Origin: an uncultured Lachnospiraceae bacterium
GTDB taxonomy: Bacteria > Bacillota > Clostridia > Lachnospirales > Lachnospiraceae
Assembly: GCA_910588215.1 (NCBI GenBank)
Contig: CAJUQJ010000052.1
Span: forward strand, 1-23,662
Direction: 5' to 3'
Length of the DNA: 23,662 nt
The notes below the pieces were generated by a model, which saw nothing but the letters and a program-made list of their open reading frames with translations, made no database searches and was not told the origin of the DNA. A program made the position numbers and the translations under genes. Positions 14,761 through 23,613 of this stretch are shown piece after piece (the stretch's first letter is position 1; every line of letters begins with the position of its first letter).

Positions 14761-17700
14761 TTGAAGAATAAATTATGGAAGAATAAATTTTTGATCGCGC
14801 TAATAACAATAGGAATGATCCTGCAATCTTTTGCAGTGCCGGTATTGGCGGCGGAGCACCCGCCTGCTATCGAGAATCCGCTGGTGACAGAAGAACCGTC
14901 GGATATGGGGAGCCCAGCGGATGCAGAGAATCCGTCCAATACCGGGAGCCCAGCAGATGCAGAGAACCCGGCCGATACTGGGAACCCATCGGATACGGAA
15001 GAACCGTCGGACATGGAGAACCCGTCGGATACAGAGAACCCGACAGACACGGAAGAACCGTCGGACATGGAGAACCCGACAGACACGGAGGAACCGTCGG
15101 ATACGGAGAACCCGACAGACACGGAGGAACCGTCGGACACCGAGAACCCATCGGATACGGAAAATCCGTCGGACACGGAAAACCCGACAGATACGGAAGA
15201 AACGACAGATTCTGATGCTGCATTGGATCCGGAGCAGGAGTCTGATGAAGCGCAGACGGCTTTAAAGCAGTCGTCAGCGGCGGAACTGGAGACGGAAACC
15301 GTTAGCAGTCAGGAAGGCATATATCAGGAAGGTTCCTTCACAGTCCTTGGAGCGGGAGAGCCGAGTGGACCGGTCGCAGGGTACAGAGAACCGTTACTGT
15401 CGGAGAGCAAACGTGCAGAGGCGGAGGAATATCTGTATCGGCAGATGCTGGCCAGGAATGAAAAGATAGATATGGAGAAGTACGCGATCACGAGAGGGGA
15501 GGCGAAAAGTTTTATCTCAGGGGTGATCAATGAACATCCTGAGTTATACTATATTTCAGGATATAGCTATAACTATTATATGACAAGTCAGATAGTGGCT
15601 ATTGTTACACCGAATTATCTGAGCGGATTTGACGACAATGCTTTTTGGGTGAGTGTAGAGGACGCATTGTCCATGGTAGACGATGATATGTCGGATCTGG
15701 AAAAGGCCATCGCCCTGCATGATTATATCGTGGTGAACTGTGAGTACGATTATGAAAATTATCTTGCGGATAAACTGCCACGGGAAGTTTACAGTGCTTA
15801 TGGGGTCTTTGTCAACGGTAAGGCGGTGTGCCAGGGATATGCGCTTGCCTATAAGCTGTTGCTGAACAGAGTCGGCATTGAGTGCTGTATGGTGACCAGT
15901 GATGCGATGAATCATGCATGGAATCTTATCAAACTGGACGGACAGTATTATCAGGTGGATACGACGTGGGATGATCCGGTTTGGGATCGCTTTGGATTGG
16001 TCGGTCACAACTATATGTTTCTCAGTGACGAAGTATTTCAGACCAAATCTGATGACAGAAATGCACATCATGACTGGGAGGTCACCAAGGGAAGTCTGGT
16101 GGTAGATCTGACTGCGGACAGTACCAGATTTGACAACGAATTCTGGATTCACTGCAGATCGCCTTTTGTACTGGAGGATGGCAAATGCTATTACATAGAG
16201 TCCAGTGGAAGCTATAATGGTTACGGGATCATTAAAGAGAGAGAACTGTCTTCAGGAACAGAATCGGTGCTTTTGAATACGATAGGGCTTTGGACTACGG
16301 AAGACGGAAAATATTGGACGGCGGCTTATTCCGGCCTGTTTGAGATGGGTGACAGGTTGTTTTTCAATACACCTACCCATATATGCAGTATTTCGACCGG
16401 TGGTGGAGTGGTCCAGACGGAGACAGATCTGTTGTCTTCCGGGAATAAATCCGTGTACGGGGTTGCTTTTCGTCAGGGAAAAATAGAGTATCTGTTAAAA
16501 ACTTCACCCAATGATACGACGGGAGACATTCTTCCGGCAACTTTGAAGCAGAATGTACAGGTGCCGGTGACAAAGATCGTTCTGGACTGTGAAGAAGTAG
16601 TGATGAGCATCGGGGAAGTCACGGAGTTAAGCGCGAAATTTTATCCAAGTTATGCGGGTAAGCCGGAAGTTATCTGGAGTAGCGACGATGAAACCGTGGC
16701 GACGGTAGAGAATGGACAGATCACTGCCGTTGCCGAAGGCAGCTGCACCGTTAAAGCGGCTGTGGAAGGGAAAAGCGCATTGTGCCGCGTATATGTAATG
16801 GACAGACCGCGTAAACCGATGTTTTCTCCGACGAAGACGATCGACAAGGGAGGGCAGGTGACGATAAGCGCCGATCCGGATACGACGATCTATTACACGA
16901 CGAACAAAGAAGCACCGGATCTGGCAGGCGGAAAGAACACCCGCCAATATACGACTCCTATTACGATCAATGTGGATACTACCATAAAGGCGATCGCTGT
17001 CTCCGATCACGATAAGACGCTGGTCAGTGAGGTTGCCGAAGAAACATTTATCGTGTGTACCAATCAGCTGCTCCTTGATACAGCCGAGATGACTTTGATG
17101 GAGGGTGAGGAACAGGTTATCGGCATTAAGGAACTGCCAACGACAAAGGAGACTGGGGATGTGATCTGGACTTCCGCAGACCCTGCGGTTGCCACAGTCG
17201 ACGAAGGTGGCAGAGTCAAGGCTTTGCAGGAGGGGGAGACTACGATCACTGCCGAGGTAGAGGATCACAAAGGGGAAAAGGTTACGGCTGCATGTCGGGT
17301 CACGGTGGATGTTCCGGTCTATCAGGTTACTTTTACGGGGTTTCGGAATCAGGTGATCAAGACAGAGCAGGTGAAAGCCGGACGGAAGGCTACGCCGCCC
17401 AGATATAACATTGAGAATCCCGAAGAATCGGACTTCAGTTTCCCGGAAGGATATCGGTTTACTGGCTGGGAAGGGGACCATGAGAATATACTTTGCGATA
17501 CCGTGATCCGGGCAAAATATGAATTGATCCGGTACGAGATCCGCTATGAATTAAATGGCGGTGTGAATGCGGCAGGCAATCCGCAGACATATACGATAGA
17601 GAGCACGGATCTTAAGCTGGCTCCGGCCGGGGGAAAGGACGGCTATCTGTTTACAGGCTGGTATGAAGATGGGGAGTGCCAGGGTAATCCGATCGCGGAG

Positions 17701-19593
17701 ATCATACGGGGACGAAAGGGAAATATTACTTTATATGCGGGCTGGCGGGATGAGAGAGGCCTGTGGATGCAGGCTGAGGGCAGCAGTACAATAAACGATA
17801 TTCCGGACCAGTCCTATACCGGAAAAGCGATCAAACCGGTTGTTGAGGTATGGTACGGGGATAAGCCACTCAATATAGGGAAAGATTATACGGTCAGTTA
17901 TAAATATAATACCAATGTCAATCAACTGAATACAGAGGCAGAACGTAAGAAAGCACCTGCCGTTACCATCAAGGGGAAGGGCAATTTTGCGGGAACTTTG
18001 ACCTGCACCTTTGCGATCAATCCGAAATCATTGGAAGACGAAGACGTTCAGATCGATCCCATGGCGGTCGCCTATAAAAACGGGAATCTGTTAAAACCTG
18101 TTCCGACTGTGGTCTGGAACGGCAAAAAATTATCAAAAACAAAGAATTTTACGGTAGAATATCCTGATCTGGCGACAGGGGGCGAGAACGCCTATAGGGA
18201 GCCGGATACTTACGATGTGCTGGTCAGAGGATGTGGTAATTACACCGGAAGCAGAACGATCAAACTTACGATCACGGATCCTGCAAAAGGGGAAATTCCG
18301 CTTAGCAAAGTCAAAGTATCTAAGATACCGGATCAGCCTTACACGGGGGCTGCAGTAGAGTTGACACAGGATATGCTCCGGTTGACAATGGGGGCAGAGA
18401 CCCTGCGCTATAGTGAAGATTATATGCTGGAATACGGTTCTTGTAAGGAGGCCGGCACTTATCAGGTAGTGATCACAGGCAGGGGAAGATACAAGGGCGT
18501 GCGGCGTGTCAGCTTTAAGATCAAAGGGAGTCCGATCAAGACAGTAAAAGTCAGCAAGCTACAAAACCTGACTTATTCGGGAGCAGAGTTGGAATATGAT
18601 TCGTCTGCCTATGCAGGGGCGGAGAACAAATTGACCATTACAGATGCGTCCGGAGAAGTTACGTTGGTGGAAGGCAAAGATTATGAGCTTGCCTACAGCA
18701 ATAACCGCAATGTTGGAACCGCTCGAATGAAGATAACCGGAAAAGGCGCCTATTCGGGGACGATGACGAAAACTTTTAAGATCGTTCCGTATCGGCTGGA
18801 AGAAGGAAGCTCGGGCATCTCGGCTGTTCTGGCGGATGGTGAAGAGCAGACATGGCAGAAAGGCGGAGTTGTGCCGAAAGTAAAGGTGACTTTTAACGGT
18901 ACAGAACTTGTGGAAGGCACGGATTATGTCCTGAGCGGCAAAAACCATACTGAAATTGCCGTACAGAAGGGATTGCAGCCGTATGTTATCATTAAAGGAA
19001 GGAAGAACTTTGGCGGAAGCAGACAGCTTGCCTTTGTGATCGTACCTAAGGATATCGCGAAGGTAAAGATCACTGTGCAGGATCTGGAGGAGAACAGCCG
19101 GGCAGGCAAGTATATGAGTACCCCCATTCTGACGGATATAGACGGCAGAAAGCTGAAGGCCGGAGTTGACTATGACAAGACTTATGTCTATCGAAATGCA
19201 GTCGGAAGAATCCTGGGGAAGTCAGACAGGCCAAAGGCCGGGGATATGCTGACTGTTACAGTGACCGGTAAGGGCAATTACCGGGGGAGTATTACAGAGA
19301 CTTTCCATATCATATCTAAGGGGAATCTTCTGTCCAGGGCGAAGGTGAAGGTGGGAGGAAAGTTCTATTATACAGGCGGCAGGATCACACCGTCGAAGAG
19401 TGACCTCACCGTTACGCTGGGGAAAAGGACGCTTACCGCTGCGGACTATAGTATCATCGATTACACCAATAATATAAACAAAGGAACCGCCAAGATTACG
19501 ATCAAGGGTAAAGGAATTTATGGTGGAACAAAACAGGTGAGTTTTAAGATCCTTTCCCAGAATATGAAGTGGTGGGAGAAGGCGTCATATTAA
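14761..19593 (+). CDS. Large secreted transglutaminase-like protein with Ig-like and tandem repeat modules
   Basis: 1610 residues from a TTG start; an in-frame stop at 14743 excludes earlier starts and the next ATG would cut the signal peptide. Order: signal peptide (1-30, ending VLAAE), an Asp/Glu/Pro/Asn repeat linker (about 38-150), a transglutaminase-like core (about 210-440) with Cys357 (GKAVCQGYA), His385 (MNHAWN) and Asp400 (VDTTWDDP), Big_2-like domain (about 603-680), chitobiase-type FN3-like domain (681-765), second Big_2 (767-850), InlB/Flg_new-type module (about 924-996), then about seven repeats of the YTGK...GKDYTVSY...GKGNYxGT type to the end. No LPXTG or other anchor, so probably released or held non-covalently. 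It may cleave, cross-link or modify peptides at the cell surface. Confidence 0.88.
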   Translation: MKNKLWKNKFLIALITIGMILQSFAVPVLAAEHPPAIENPLVTEEPSDMGSPADAENPSNTGSPADAENPADTGNPSDTEEPSDMENPSDTENPTDTEEPSDMENPTDTEEPSDTENPTDTEEPSDTENPSDTENPSDTENPTDTEETTDSDAALDPEQESDEAQTALKQSSAAELETETVSSQEGIYQEGSFTVLGAGEPSGPVAGYREPLLSESKRAEAEEYLYRQMLARNEKIDMEKYAITRGEAKSFISGVINEHPELYYISGYSYNYYMTSQIVAIVTPNYLSGFDDNAFWVSVEDALSMVDDDMSDLEKAIALHDYIVVNCEYDYENYLADKLPREVYSAYGVFVNGKAVCQGYALAYKLLLNRVGIECCMVTSDAMNHAWNLIKLDGQYYQVDTTWDDPVWDRFGLVGHNYMFLSDEVFQTKSDDRNAHHDWEVTKGSLVVDLTADSTRFDNEFWIHCRSPFVLEDGKCYYIESSGSYNGYGIIKERELSSGTESVLLNTIGLWTTEDGKYWTAAYSGLFEMGDRLFFNTPTHICSISTGGGVVQTETDLLSSGNKSVYGVAFRQGKIEYLLKTSPNDTTGDILPATLKQNVQVPVTKIVLDCEEVVMSIGEVTELSAKFYPSYAGKPEVIWSSDDETVATVENGQITAVAEGSCTVKAAVEGKSALCRVYVMDRPRKPMFSPTKTIDKGGQVTISADPDTTIYYTTNKEAPDLAGGKNTRQYTTPITINVDTTIKAIAVSDHDKTLVSEVAEETFIVCTNQLLLDTAEMTLMEGEEQVIGIKELPTTKETGDVIWTSADPAVATVDEGGRVKALQEGETTITAEVEDHKGEKVTAACRVTVDVPVYQVTFTGFRNQVIKTEQVKAGRKATPPRYNIENPEESDFSFPEGYRFTGWEGDHENILCDTVIRAKYELIRYEIRYELNGGVNAAGNPQTYTIESTDLKLAPAGGKDGYLFTGWYEDGECQGNPIAEIIRGRKGNITLYAGWRDERGLWMQAEGSSTINDIPDQSYTGKAIKPVVEVWYGDKPLNIGKDYTVSYKYNTNVNQLNTEAERKKAPAVTIKGKGNFAGTLTCTFAINPKSLEDEDVQIDPMAVAYKNGNLLKPVPTVVWNGKKLSKTKNFTVEYPDLATGGENAYREPDTYDVLVRGCGNYTGSRTIKLTITDPAKGEIPLSKVKVSKIPDQPYTGAAVELTQDMLRLTMGAETLRYSEDYMLEYGSCKEAGTYQVVITGRGRYKGVRRVSFKIKGSPIKTVKVSKLQNLTYSGAELEYDSSAYAGAENKLTITDASGEVTLVEGKDYELAYSNNRNVGTARMKITGKGAYSGTMTKTFKIVPYRLEEGSSGISAVLADGEEQTWQKGGVVPKVKVTFNGTELVEGTDYVLSGKNHTEIAVQKGLQPYVIIKGRKNFGGSRQLAFVIVPKDIAKVKITVQDLEENSRAGKYMSTPILTDIDGRKLKAGVDYDKTYVYRNAVGRILGKSDRPKAGDMLTVTVTGKGNYRGSITETFHIISKGNLLSRAKVKVGGKFYYTGGRITPSKSDLTVTLGKRTLTAADYSIIDYTNNINKGTAKITIKGKGIYGGTKQVSFKILSQNMKWWEKASY
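14920..15210 (+). repeat. Tandem DNA repeats coding the NP(S/T)DTE linker
   Basis: Roughly 15- and 30-bp units encode alternating NPSDTE, EPSDME and NPTDTE blocks. The units are near-identical and in register with the reading frame, so copy-number change would keep the protein in frame. Such linkers space surface domains away from the cell and often vary in length between strains. Confidence 0.85.
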
Positions 19594-19648
19594 CGACACT
19601 GCTGGGGGCTGGTGAGAAATCCGATCGTAATCCTGGTCTTGTGTACAT

Positions 19649-19814
19649 CTAGTACTCCGTACTGAAAACCCTTGTGCAAATATTTCGGTCTATTTTCCCG
19701 ATTGCACAAGCCCAGAATACTCAACGTAGCCCGCTACGCCTCCGTTTCTGAACTTGTACACTCGAAAAAATATCCTCGAAAATTTGCACAGGAACTTCAA
19801 GTACGGAGTACTAG
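19649..19814. repeat. 166-bp palindromic element with CTAGTACTCCGTACT ends
   Basis: The ends are exact 15-bp inverted repeats, and similarity continues inward (TGTGCAAAT...TTTCG), giving imperfect terminal repeats of about 38 bp. The interior contains CTTGTGCAA/TTGCACAAG and CGTAGC/GCTACG hairpins and no reading frame. CTAG at each edge could be part of the repeat or a target duplication. It looks like a MITE-like or REP/BIME-like intergenic element. The AGTACT core recurs at the edges of the 23-bp repeats at 90 and 13506. Confidence 0.6.
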
Positions 19815-19819
19815 AAAAT

Positions 19820-19861
19820 AAAAATCTCGTAGCCGGCAGCAGCCGGTCTGCGAGATTTTTT
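19820..19861. terminator. Bidirectional intrinsic terminator
   Basis: Arms AAAAATCTCG (19820-19829) and CGAGATTTTT (19851-19860) enclose a self-pairing CCGG/CCGG core. T-runs occur on both strands, so it can serve the transglutaminase-like gene (plus) and pyruvate kinase (minus). Confidence 0.85.
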
Positions 19862-19895
19862 GTATCATCATAGGAAAGTGCGTCCTATGATACAA
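19860..19895. other. Second hairpin beyond the terminator
   Basis: TTGTATCATCATAGGA (19860-19875) pairs with TCCTATGATACAA (19883-19895) except for a 3-base bulge. It directly adjoins the bidirectional terminator. The following 95 bases to the pyruvate kinase stop hold only a small ATGTGC/GCGCAT hairpin followed by Ts near 19963-19980. Confidence 0.55.
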
Positions 19896-19991
19896 AACCG
19901 GATGCGCAGCTACGCGCGCGGAACAAAAGCTGCGCTTGCCATGGAAATTAAAACGCGAGGATGTGCGAAGCGCATTTTTGTTCTTTGATAG

Positions 19992-21407
19992 TTATACGAT
20001 CTGCACTTTCATCATATTGGTGGTGCCGGACACACCGATGGGCACGCCGGAGGTGATCACGGTCAGATCGCCGGTCTGCAGAAGTTTCATCTTCACGGCC
20101 GCCTGGATGGCTTTGTCAAAAAGATTGAAGACTTCCTTTTCTTCCTTGATGACGATGGGGGTGACACCCCAGGTCAAGGACAACTGTCGGCATACCTTCT
20201 CTGTGGTGGCGCAGCTGATGATGTCGCTTTCGGGGCGGTATTTGGCGAGCATTCTGGCCGAAGTACCGGATTTGGTGACGGTCACGATGGCCTTGGCATT
20301 CAGATCCAGTGCGGTGGTGCAGGAGGCGTGGCAGATCGCGTTGGTGATGTCGGTATCTGTCTCCCGGGCGCTCTGGTAGAACCGCTTGCGGTAGTCCACG
20401 TCCTGTTCTGTGCGTTTGGCGATTCGCACCATGGTCTTCACGGCTTCCACCGGATAGGAGCCGGCCGCTGTTTCGCCTGAAAGCATGATGGCGCTGGTGC
20501 CGTCGTATACGGCGTTGGCAACGTCGGTGGTCTCTGCTCTGGTGGGCCGGGGATTCTTGATCATGGATTCCAGCATCTGGGTGGCAGTGATCACCTGTTT
20601 GCCTGTGCGGTAAACTTTTTTGATGATTTTCTTCTGAATCACGGGCACTTCCTCGTAAGGAATCTCCACACCCATATCGCCGCGGGCCACCATAATGCCG
20701 TCGGACACTTCGATGATGTCGTCGATATTGGTGACACCCTGCGCATTCTCAATCTTGGCGATGATCTTGATATCGGAGCCGCCGTTTTTCTCCAGCAGCC
20801 TGCGCAGCTGCAGGATATCTTCTTTCTTCTGGACAAAGGAGGCGGCGATGAAGTCCACATCCTGGCTGATACCGAAGAGGATGTCCTCTCTGTCCTTATC
20901 GCTGATGTAGGGCATGGAGAGATCCACGTCGGGTACGTTGACGCCTTTATGGTTGGAGACGGTTCCGCCGTTGATCACACGGCAGACAATATTGGTGCGG
21001 TCTACCTGTTCCACCTGCATCTCGATCAGACCGTCGTCGATCAGTACGCGCATGCCGACTTCCAGATCTTCATAGAGCCGGTTGTAGGTCACGCTTACCT
21101 TATCTTTGGTGCCCTCAACCTCGTCGTCGGTCAGGGTGAAGAGCTGGCCGTCTTCCAGGGTCACACGTCCGTCCTTGAAATTTTTCACCCGGACTTCCGG
21201 GCCTTTGGTATCCAGCAGGATCGCCACCGGCTGTCCTACTTCTTTACGCAGTTTCTTTATCATATCCATTCTTTTCTTATGTTCGTCGTAAGTTGCGTGG
21301 GAAAAGTTACACCGCGCGACGTTCATTCCCGCCAGCATCATCTGTCTCAACACATCTTCATTGTCCGTTGCCGGGCCAAGGGTACATACGATTTTTGTTT
21401 TTCTCAT
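19992..21407 (-). CDS. pyk: Pyruvate kinase
   Basis: 471 residues from the ATG at 21407 (GGAGG six bases upstream on the minus strand); the frame extends to 21446 but lacks a ribosome site there. It converts phosphoenolpyruvate and ADP to pyruvate and ATP in glycolysis. Motifs are KIVCTLGPAT at the start, NVARCNFSH, the catalytic-lysine region IIAKIENAQG, the MVARGDMGVEIP signature, and TRAETTDVANAVYDG with SGETAAG. It ends after the regulatory C domain and lacks the extra C-terminal PEP-utilising domain found in some Firmicutes enzymes. Monocistronic, ending at the shared terminator. Confidence 0.97.
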   Translation of the reverse strand: MRKTKIVCTLGPATDNEDVLRQMMLAGMNVARCNFSHATYDEHKKRMDMIKKLRKEVGQPVAILLDTKGPEVRVKNFKDGRVTLEDGQLFTLTDDEVEGTKDKVSVTYNRLYEDLEVGMRVLIDDGLIEMQVEQVDRTNIVCRVINGGTVSNHKGVNVPDVDLSMPYISDKDREDILFGISQDVDFIAASFVQKKEDILQLRRLLEKNGGSDIKIIAKIENAQGVTNIDDIIEVSDGIMVARGDMGVEIPYEEVPVIQKKIIKKVYRTGKQVITATQMLESMIKNPRPTRAETTDVANAVYDGTSAIMLSGETAAGSYPVEAVKTMVRIAKRTEQDVDYRKRFYQSARETDTDITNAICHASCTTALDLNAKAIVTVTKSGTSARMLAKYRPESDIISCATTEKVCRQLSLTWGVTPIVIKEEKEVFNLFDKAIQAAVKMKLLQTGDLTVITSGVPIGVSGTTNMMKVQIV

Positions 21408-21476
21408 AGAAATCCTCCATTCTTGTCTTTCTTTCATTTTGAACAAAACAAGATATTTTTAAACTTTTAGAATCCA

Positions 21477-21485
21477 ATTATATCA
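21477..21485 (-). promoter_or_regulatory. Extended -10 promoter of pyruvate kinase
   Basis: On the minus strand TGATATAAT (complement of 21477-21485) gives an extended -10 with a perfect TATAAT about 70 bases before the start codon. The -35 region is poor, which extended -10 promoters tolerate. Confidence 0.65.
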
Positions 21486-21564
21486 TATTTAGATTGACGT
21501 CGATAGGGAAGAGGTTGTTAAGATTGCGTTTTGATGCAAATTTGACGCAGAAATGATGTCTGTC

Positions 21565-21591
21565 TGGTGCACTATGGTGTCATAGGCACCA
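21565..21591 (+). other. 11-bp bulged hairpin upstream of the broken gene
   Basis: TGGTGC and CTATG pair with CATAG and GCACCA around a GTGT loop, leaving one bulged A. No T-run follows. It lies about 40 bases before the small frame at 21631 and could be its leader structure. Confidence 0.5.
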
Positions 21592-21630
21592 AAGAGCATA
21601 TGCGGAAGATGAAGAGAAAGGATGCGCAAT

Positions 21631-22055
21631 ATGAAAAAGAGAAGAAGAGAGTTATGTTTATTGGTTGTACTGCTTGTATTCCAGTGTGAATCGAACTGCA
21701 TTATACAGAACTGCTGACTCCAGTGGACGGGTATCTGCGAATTCGTCTATCTGACCGTAGTTTGGCCCTGCTATGTAAGTTCTACGAAGGCTGATGCGGG
21801 AAGTCGGGACGAATAGGCGGGTGCGCCGTATTTGGCGGAAAGGGTGCTGTTAAGGGCGCGTACCATATTGATAAGACAGCCTGTGCCGATATGTCAATCT
21901 CTTCGCTTTCCAGCAGTTTCTACGACGTTGATACAGACTGGGAGAAGAATACGAGGGCGCATGTCAGTCTGATAGATGTTCCGGATTATGCGAGGAACTG
22001 GGAGTTTATTCCGGACTATAAGCTGATCGAAAGTACTTCTGTTGCTGCTCACTTG
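21631..22055 (+). pseudogene. Broken gene for a small secreted protein
   Basis: ATG 21631 follows AAAGGA by eight bases and opens a 28-codon frame (MKKRRREL, then a hydrophobic run LCLLVVLLVF) that stops at 21715. This is a signal-peptide-like start with almost no mature part. Downstream, protein-like stretches continue in other frames: ELLTPVDGYLRIRLSDRS to a stop near 21792, then KGAYHIDKTACADM... and DVPDYARNWEFIPDYKLIES in the frame of the next gene. Several frameshifts in one gene is the simplest reading. Base composition matches the GC-richer host region. The 28-residue peptide has four cysteines, but I do not see evidence that it is a mature peptide precursor. No family recognised. Confidence 0.45.
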
Positions 22056-23072
22056 AAAGGTAAATGTCGAAAATGCATATTACCTGCTACCGCTAAAAGA
22101 CAACTCCTTTTCTTTGTTTCAGAGTTCCTCAGGTTATTTTCAAATGTATTTCTTTATGACATCCTCTGTTACATTCCCTACCATCATCTTGCAGTAGATA
22201 ATGCTGAGAATAATTTCCTTGAAATTGTTATCTCAGGGGGAGAACCTCTATTGCATCCTGATTTGGAAAAAATTCTTGAATATTGTGAAAAATGTGGTGT
22301 TCATAAAGAGATTACGACAAATGGATCTTTAATAGATGATAAATATATTGATATGATGAAACGATATAACATGACGAATGTGTCAGTTAGCTTGGATAGT
22401 GCGAATCCTGAGAAACATGATCAATTTAGGCAGTGTCCAGGTGCGTTTGCCAAGACAGTGGCGGCAATAAAGGCGATGAAGAGAAATGGTATTAGCACAA
22501 GAGTGAGAGCAACAATTTCTAAGCGAAATATAGGTGAAATGGATGACATTGCACAAATGGTCATTAATTTAGGAATCAAGACCCTTGCAATTGGGCCAAT
22601 GTTGCCTGTTGGAAGTGCAGTTAATCTTACAGATGAAGTATTTATGAATGCACGAGAAATGAAATCTTTTATTGATGAATTCTTTAAGCTTAAGGAAAAA
22701 TATATTGGGAAACTTGAGATAATCACAAATGAGTGTTTACATGGACTACACTATTTAGAAGATGATTTGGTTGAAGTGAATGACTTTTATGAACTAAACG
22801 GATGTACAGCAGGTGTTGTATCTTTTAATGTATTATTGAATGGTGATATTACCCCTTGTTCAATGTTTCATCAGAGAATTGCGAATATTTATGAGGACAA
22901 AGATCTTGAAGCAACATATACATCAAGTGAAATTATTCATAATTTGTTAGATAGGAACTACAAGGGAAAATGTGGTGCATGCGACAAGAAATATGTGTGT
23001 GGGGGATGCCGGGTAAGAGCAGAGTATTTTTATGGAGATTATTTGCAGGAAGATAAGCTATGCTGGTTGTAA
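21891..23072 (+). pseudogene. Radical SAM/SPASM protein lacking its iron-sulfur motif, fused to a foreign N-terminus
   Basis: The open frame encodes 393 residues. About the first 55 belong to the broken secreted-protein gene upstream. From roughly residue 115 it is a radical SAM enzyme: EIVISGGEPLLHPDLEKI, EITTNGSLI, VSVSLDSANPE, then a SPASM domain with C-x2-C-x5-C-x2-C (CGACDKKYVCGGC) and a final LCWL. The CxxxCxxC that binds the SAM cluster, normally some 30-40 residues before GGEP, is absent; the intervening 22056-22190 has only a CRKC. SPASM enzymes commonly modify ribosomal peptides (thioethers and similar cross-links). Without the cluster it should be inactive. The DNA is AT-rich from about 22056 on. 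Confidence 0.75.
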
Positions 23073-23613
23073 TACTAGAGTTAAATTTTTGGTTGTTTTG
23101 AGTGTATTGCTTTCTATCTGTTCAGGTATGCTTAGTATTGTTTTTGCATATATTGTAAAGATTACTGTAGATTATGCAACAAATGATTTAAGATATTCTT
23201 TTGTAGAAACAGTAGCAAATATTGTAAGATTGTTGTTGCTTATGGTAACTATTGATTTAAGTAGAAATATTGTTATTGCGAAAACTATTTTTTATGTAAA
23301 CAGTAACATTAAAAGCAAACTTTTTAGGTCCTTTTTTGATAATCAAAAGCGCAATCATGATACGGATTTTATTTCAGTTTTAAGTAATGATATTTCTGTA
23401 ATTGAATCTGATTATTTGCGAGCGGGATTTGATTTTGCAGCACTTATAACAACGTTTACGATTTCTTCAATTGCATTATTTACATATAGTATTGCCCATG
23501 GGGCATTGATATTAGGGACTTCAATTTTTTTAGTTGCAATTTCTTATCTTTTAAAAGATAAGGCGGGGAGTAAGAGGCTTGTTGTTTCAACTTGCAATGA
23601 ACATTATATGTAA
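23032..23613 (+). pseudogene. Truncated ABC exporter membrane domain
   Basis: 193 residues overlapping the radical SAM gene end by 41 bases; the true start is unclear. Hydrophobic segments (VLSVLLSICSGMLSIVFAYI and later IVRLLLLMV) and the DTDFISVLSNDISVIESDYL stretch match the first half of the membrane domain of type-I exporters, usually 550-600 residues with a C-terminal ATPase. Homology seems to end near SYLLKDK (about 23560); an unrelated tail and a stop follow, so the rest of the membrane domain and the whole ATPase are missing. Radical SAM/SPASM beside such an exporter is a typical peptide-maturation pair. Here it is a remnant. Confidence 0.7.

Noticed and set aside
14920..15210. Possible CRISPR array because of regularly spaced repeats
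   Set aside because: The repeats are short, contiguous and in frame with an open gene; no unique spacers and no cas genes.
14661..15265. Long frames on both strands over the linker repeats (Ser/Asp/Gly-rich on minus, Arg/Thr-rich on plus)
   Set aside because: They are shadows of the low-complexity repeat of the transglutaminase-like gene, with monotonous composition and no credible ribosome sites.
20949..21470. 173-codon plus-strand frame opposite pyruvate kinase
   Set aside because: Antisense shadow of a strongly conserved glycolytic gene, with no ribosome site.
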